Shown here one piece after another: positions 61,421 to 64,000 of a DNA stretch of 64,000 nucleotides. Numbering within the stretch: the first letter of the stretch is position 1; each line of letters starts with the position of its first letter. The position numbers and the translations under genes were made by a program. The stretch comes from JADLGL01 sp963667605 (GTDB lineage: Bacteria > Pseudomonadota > Alphaproteobacteria > Rhizobiales > Kaistiaceae). Location: positions 1,674,001-1,738,000 of the forward strand of contig CAXXUZ010000003.1 of NCBI GenBank assembly GCA_963667605.2. The letters run 5' to 3'. The notes below the pieces were generated by a model. The model had not been told where the DNA came from and ran no database searches. It saw only the letters and a list, made by a program, of their open reading frames with translations.

Positions 61421-62396
61421 ATGTCCGCCGATCTCCAAAACCCGATATTCAATGATGAAACCGCCGCCCGCGAGGCTCTTGAAGCCACGCGCTGGCCTGA
61501 TGGTCCGATCTGTCCGCATTGCGGCAACGCTGACGGCGAGACAATGCCGCTAGTGAAAGGCAAGAAGCGCTCACATCGCCCCGGCCTGCGCTACTGCAAC
61601 GCCTGCAAAGGGCAGTTCACTGTGACCGTCGGATCGGTGTTTGAGCGATCCAAAGTACCGCTGACCAAATGGTGGCTGGCAACGCACCTGCTTGGTTCGT
61701 CCAAGAAGGGCATTAGCACTCATCAGCTCCATCGCATGTTGGGCGTGACCTACAAAACCGCTTGGTTCATGACGATGCGAATCCGCGAGGCGATGAAGGA
61801 ACTGAACCCGTCACCGCCTGGCGGAAAGGGCAAGGTGGTCGAAGCCGACGAAACCTATTTCGGCAATGTCGGCAAGTCGCGCTTCAAGAGCCAGTTCGTG
61901 ACCGGCAAAGGTTGGGTCAACATCCGCCCCCACTTCGACCAAAAATGGAAGATCGTCGGTCTTGTCGAGCGCGGCGGCCGCACCCGAATGGTTCAGGTCG
62001 AAGGGTTGACCGCCAGCCAAATCCGCAAGGTACTTGTCACCAATGCCGACCGAAAATCCGATCTCATGACAGATGAGTCTTCCGTCTACATTGAAGTCGG
62101 CAAAGAGTTTCGCCAGCCACGAATCCGTGACACATTCCAACAAGGAATATGTCCGCGGCGTGGTTCACTCAAACACGATTGAGTCAGTGTTTTCAGTGTT
62201 CAAGCGCGGTATGCGCGGCATCTATCAGTATTGCGGCGAGCAACATTTGCACCGTTATTTGGCCGAGTTTAACTTCCGATACAATCGCCGCTCCGCTCTA
62301 GGTTTCTCCGACAAACAGCGTGTCAATGCCATCATGGAAGGCATCGCCGGCAAGCGCCTCACCTATCGGCGGACTAACCAGGCCGCGCACGCGTAA
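61421..62396 (+). pseudogene. IS1595-family transposase, one frameshift
   Basis: The first part has the zinc ribbon CPHCGNADGET with YCNACKGQFTVTVGSVFERS and the N-terminal region typical of ISXO2-like/IS1595 transposases, then VVEADETYFGN with the first catalytic Asp. At about 62107 the frame breaks (GAGTTTCGCC where GAGTTCGCC is expected, one extra T); the next frame continues SHESVTHSNKEYVRGVVHSN then TIESVFSVFKRGMRGIYQYC to 62396, including the last catalytic residues. Joined, the protein would be about 325 residues. The terminal repeats were not found. Confidence 0.85.
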
Positions 62397-62876
62397 GCAG
62401 AAGGCGCGACGCTTGTTGATTATCCACAAACGTAGTCTCGACTCAGAATAGAAATCGGCTCACCATTCGGTTGCGGCTCCGGTCAACCCTAGCTTGGCAA
62501 GCTGGGCAACTTGACCGGCTACCCCGCATCCCACACCTGTCATGCTGCCGAAGGTCCCGTAGAGGGACGGCGTGGCATAGCAGGTGCCACGTGGGGTCAC
62601 CGGCGGTGGTTCATGAACTCCAATGGTGAGCCGATGCACTTGTGAACGACGGCTTATTCGTTCGACAAGGCGCTTAAACCGACATTCCCCAGATGACATC
62701 CAAATTCGCGGAAATCGTACCACGGCCCCATCTCCAAGGGAACTCTGTTCCCATTGCAGCCATCCGATGACATGATTTTGGTAATCGGCCAGCGCGTGGA
62801 AGGCCATTTGGTCGTTTCTCTTGCCATCCAGACACACCTCTCGTGTCGCAATCTCCTTGCCGTCGATTCCCTCGGC
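62397..62876. other. stretch between two IS remnants, no gene seen
   Basis: Open frames on the minus strand have no ribosome sites and no family resemblance. It should contain the right end of the IS1595 element and the end of the IS1380 element, but I could not place their inverted repeats. Confidence 0.4.
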
Positions 62877-64000
62877 CTACGCCGGAGCGGGTCTTCGTCG
62901 TAGATCATCAATCAGGCTCAAGATTTTCTGGAACAAGCTTCTTGGGACTGCAACCTCGGCCAATTGAAATGTGACGTACCGGCCATGGCTGACAACTTTC
63001 GCACCGATCTTGACCAGCTTCTCCCTCAGCGTCGTCAGCGACCATTGCTCCACGGTATCGGGCAACGCCAGGGTACGCATGAAGTTGCCGAGGTTATAGG
63101 CGAGTGCATGCAGCTGGAGCCGGACGGCATTGTTGCGTAACGAACGGCATGACAGCCGCGTCCACTTGATGGCGTTCTTGCCTTCCTTGATCCATTGCTC
63201 GGCAGTGCCGCGCTGATTGTAGAACGCAACAACCCGCTCGGCAGGACGGCTCAGGTTGGTGACGATGAAGCCGACGCGGGGATACAGTTCCCCTGAGTGC
63301 CACTCCACCTTGGCGACGACCGGGGCTCCGTCCAGCTACCGGCCCGATAGCTGAAGTTCGCGTAATACCGACGAACTTCCTTCGGCGGCCGACCGACGGG
63401 GCGCTTGAGCAGGTGCGCGATGCTGTCGTGCAGCACCTTGTTGGCCGGAAGCCGGATGGCGTACTTGAAGCCTTCCGCTTCCAGAAACTCATAAACCTCG
63501 GGCGAGGCGAAGGCGGCGTCACCACGGAAATAACGCCGGAGTGTCTTGTTCCGGTATCGAGCGACCACCGGGTCCAACACATCGCGCCATTCATGGGCGC
63601 TGTGCACGTTGCCCGGACGCAGGGCGCAACGCTCCAGATCGCCGAACTGGTTGAACACGAACAGCGGGTTAGCACGTGCAGCCGAAGTGACCGTTGTAGG
63701 CCGTGCCCTCCTGGTCACCGTAGGTCGGGCTGACGGAGCTGTCCATGTCGAGCACGATAATCTTCGGCGGCTTGCGCTCGTTAACCTGGTCGATCCAGAT
63801 GCCCAAAAGGTCAGCGAGCGCGGCGAGGTTGTCATTGGTGGCGAGTAACTCCGTCTCGAACCGGCCCATCTGGCTGGTCGATGCGCCGCCGCGCTCGACA
63901 GCCCTGCCGCCGACGATCCACCGCATCGCAGGATCGCGCCCCAGCCGGTCGGCGTCGTTCACGTCCTCGTACCCGGCGAGACGACCATAGACGAATTGGC
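62877..64000 (-). pseudogene. IS1380-family transposase, partial at window edge, two frameshifts
   Basis: The frame enters from the window edge (QFVYGRLAGYEDVNDADRLG) and has the first catalytic Asp in IIVLDMDSSVSPTYGDQEGT. At about 63682 the frame breaks after FGCTC, and the next frame gives PLFVFNQFGDLERCALRPGN. At about 63325 it breaks again after YRAGSWTEPR, and the last frame gives KVEWHSGELYPRVGFIVTNL, the Glu-region QRGTAEQWIKEGKNAIKWTR and the end at 62877. The order and motifs are those of IS1380/DDE group 1 transposases. It cannot be active as read. Confidence 0.85.

Noticed and set aside
62100..62115. Programmed frameshift in the IS1595 transposase
   Set aside because: The family normally uses a single frame, and an extra T in a short T run explains the break.

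Overview
This window looks like a GC-rich alphaproteobacterial chromosome segment. The signs are an intact cckA cell-cycle kinase gene, canonical CtrA boxes (TTAA-N7-TTAA), a DksA of the alphaproteobacterial form without a full zinc finger, and the alphaproteobacterial order aroQ-accB-accC-aat facing a DUF2155 gene. Nothing read here fixes the genus. The giant coiled-coil gene and the FliO/CckA/DksA neighbourhood fit a motile member of the Hyphomicrobiales or a related order.

Positions 1-15400 are accessory and partly decayed. They hold two phage-like small proteins with a GSxNK motif, an orphan pqqA peptide gene with its own terminator, an outer-membrane barrel gene cut by one nonsense codon, a pentapeptide-repeat protein, a DUF3631 remnant, a truncated VOC protein, two tRNA fragments (a 5' half of tRNA-Trp and a 3' half of tRNA-Gly, typical debris of tRNA-targeted integration), an orphan ABC-2 permease and an MDR oxidoreductase. 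An intact tRNA-Arg(TCG) closes this part.

Positions 15700-24300 form an envelope/secretion cluster: a secreted protein, a tri-haem cytochrome c lipoprotein, and two paralogous secreted eight-repeat WD40 proteins. The propellers flank a minus-strand ACP, acyl-adenylating ligase and hydrolase operon whose ligase carries one nonsense codon. Positions 24300-26720 are a zinc-uptake locus: znuB, znuC, a previously easy-to-miss 56-residue membrane protein, a promoter with a Zur-like palindrome in its spacer, and divergent zur. Positions 26800-33200 hold a desaturase next to a Rieske ferredoxin, a frameshifted DUF2807 lipoprotein, an ABC-2 exporter operon and a HIT hydrolase.

Positions 33300-40740 are housekeeping: DUF2155, aat, accC, accB, aroQ, a DsbA-like thioredoxin, an aminotransferase and pgi. 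All of these read through intact.

Positions 40760-61000 look like a cell-cycle, polarity and motility neighbourhood: a CheZ-like small protein, a 1877-residue membrane-anchored coiled-coil protein made of 22-residue repeats with a perfect 588-bp internal tandem duplication, a stand-alone Hpt protein, ferredoxin plus ferredoxin reductase, a Tat-exported molybdoenzyme with its cytochrome b, the ycjX/DUF697 pair (both broken, one by an IS630 element), sixA, flgN, dksA, fliO and cckA. CtrA boxes lie in the giant-gene/Hpt and flgN/dksA intergenic regions, which ties the cluster to the CckA-CtrA pathway. Positions 61100-64000 are insertion-sequence debris: a frameshifted IS1595-type transposase and a frameshifted IS1380-type transposase that runs off the window edge.

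About ten genes carry single nonsense or frameshift lesions while every core gene is intact. This favours real accessory-gene decay, but indel errors in the assembly cannot be excluded from sequence alone.
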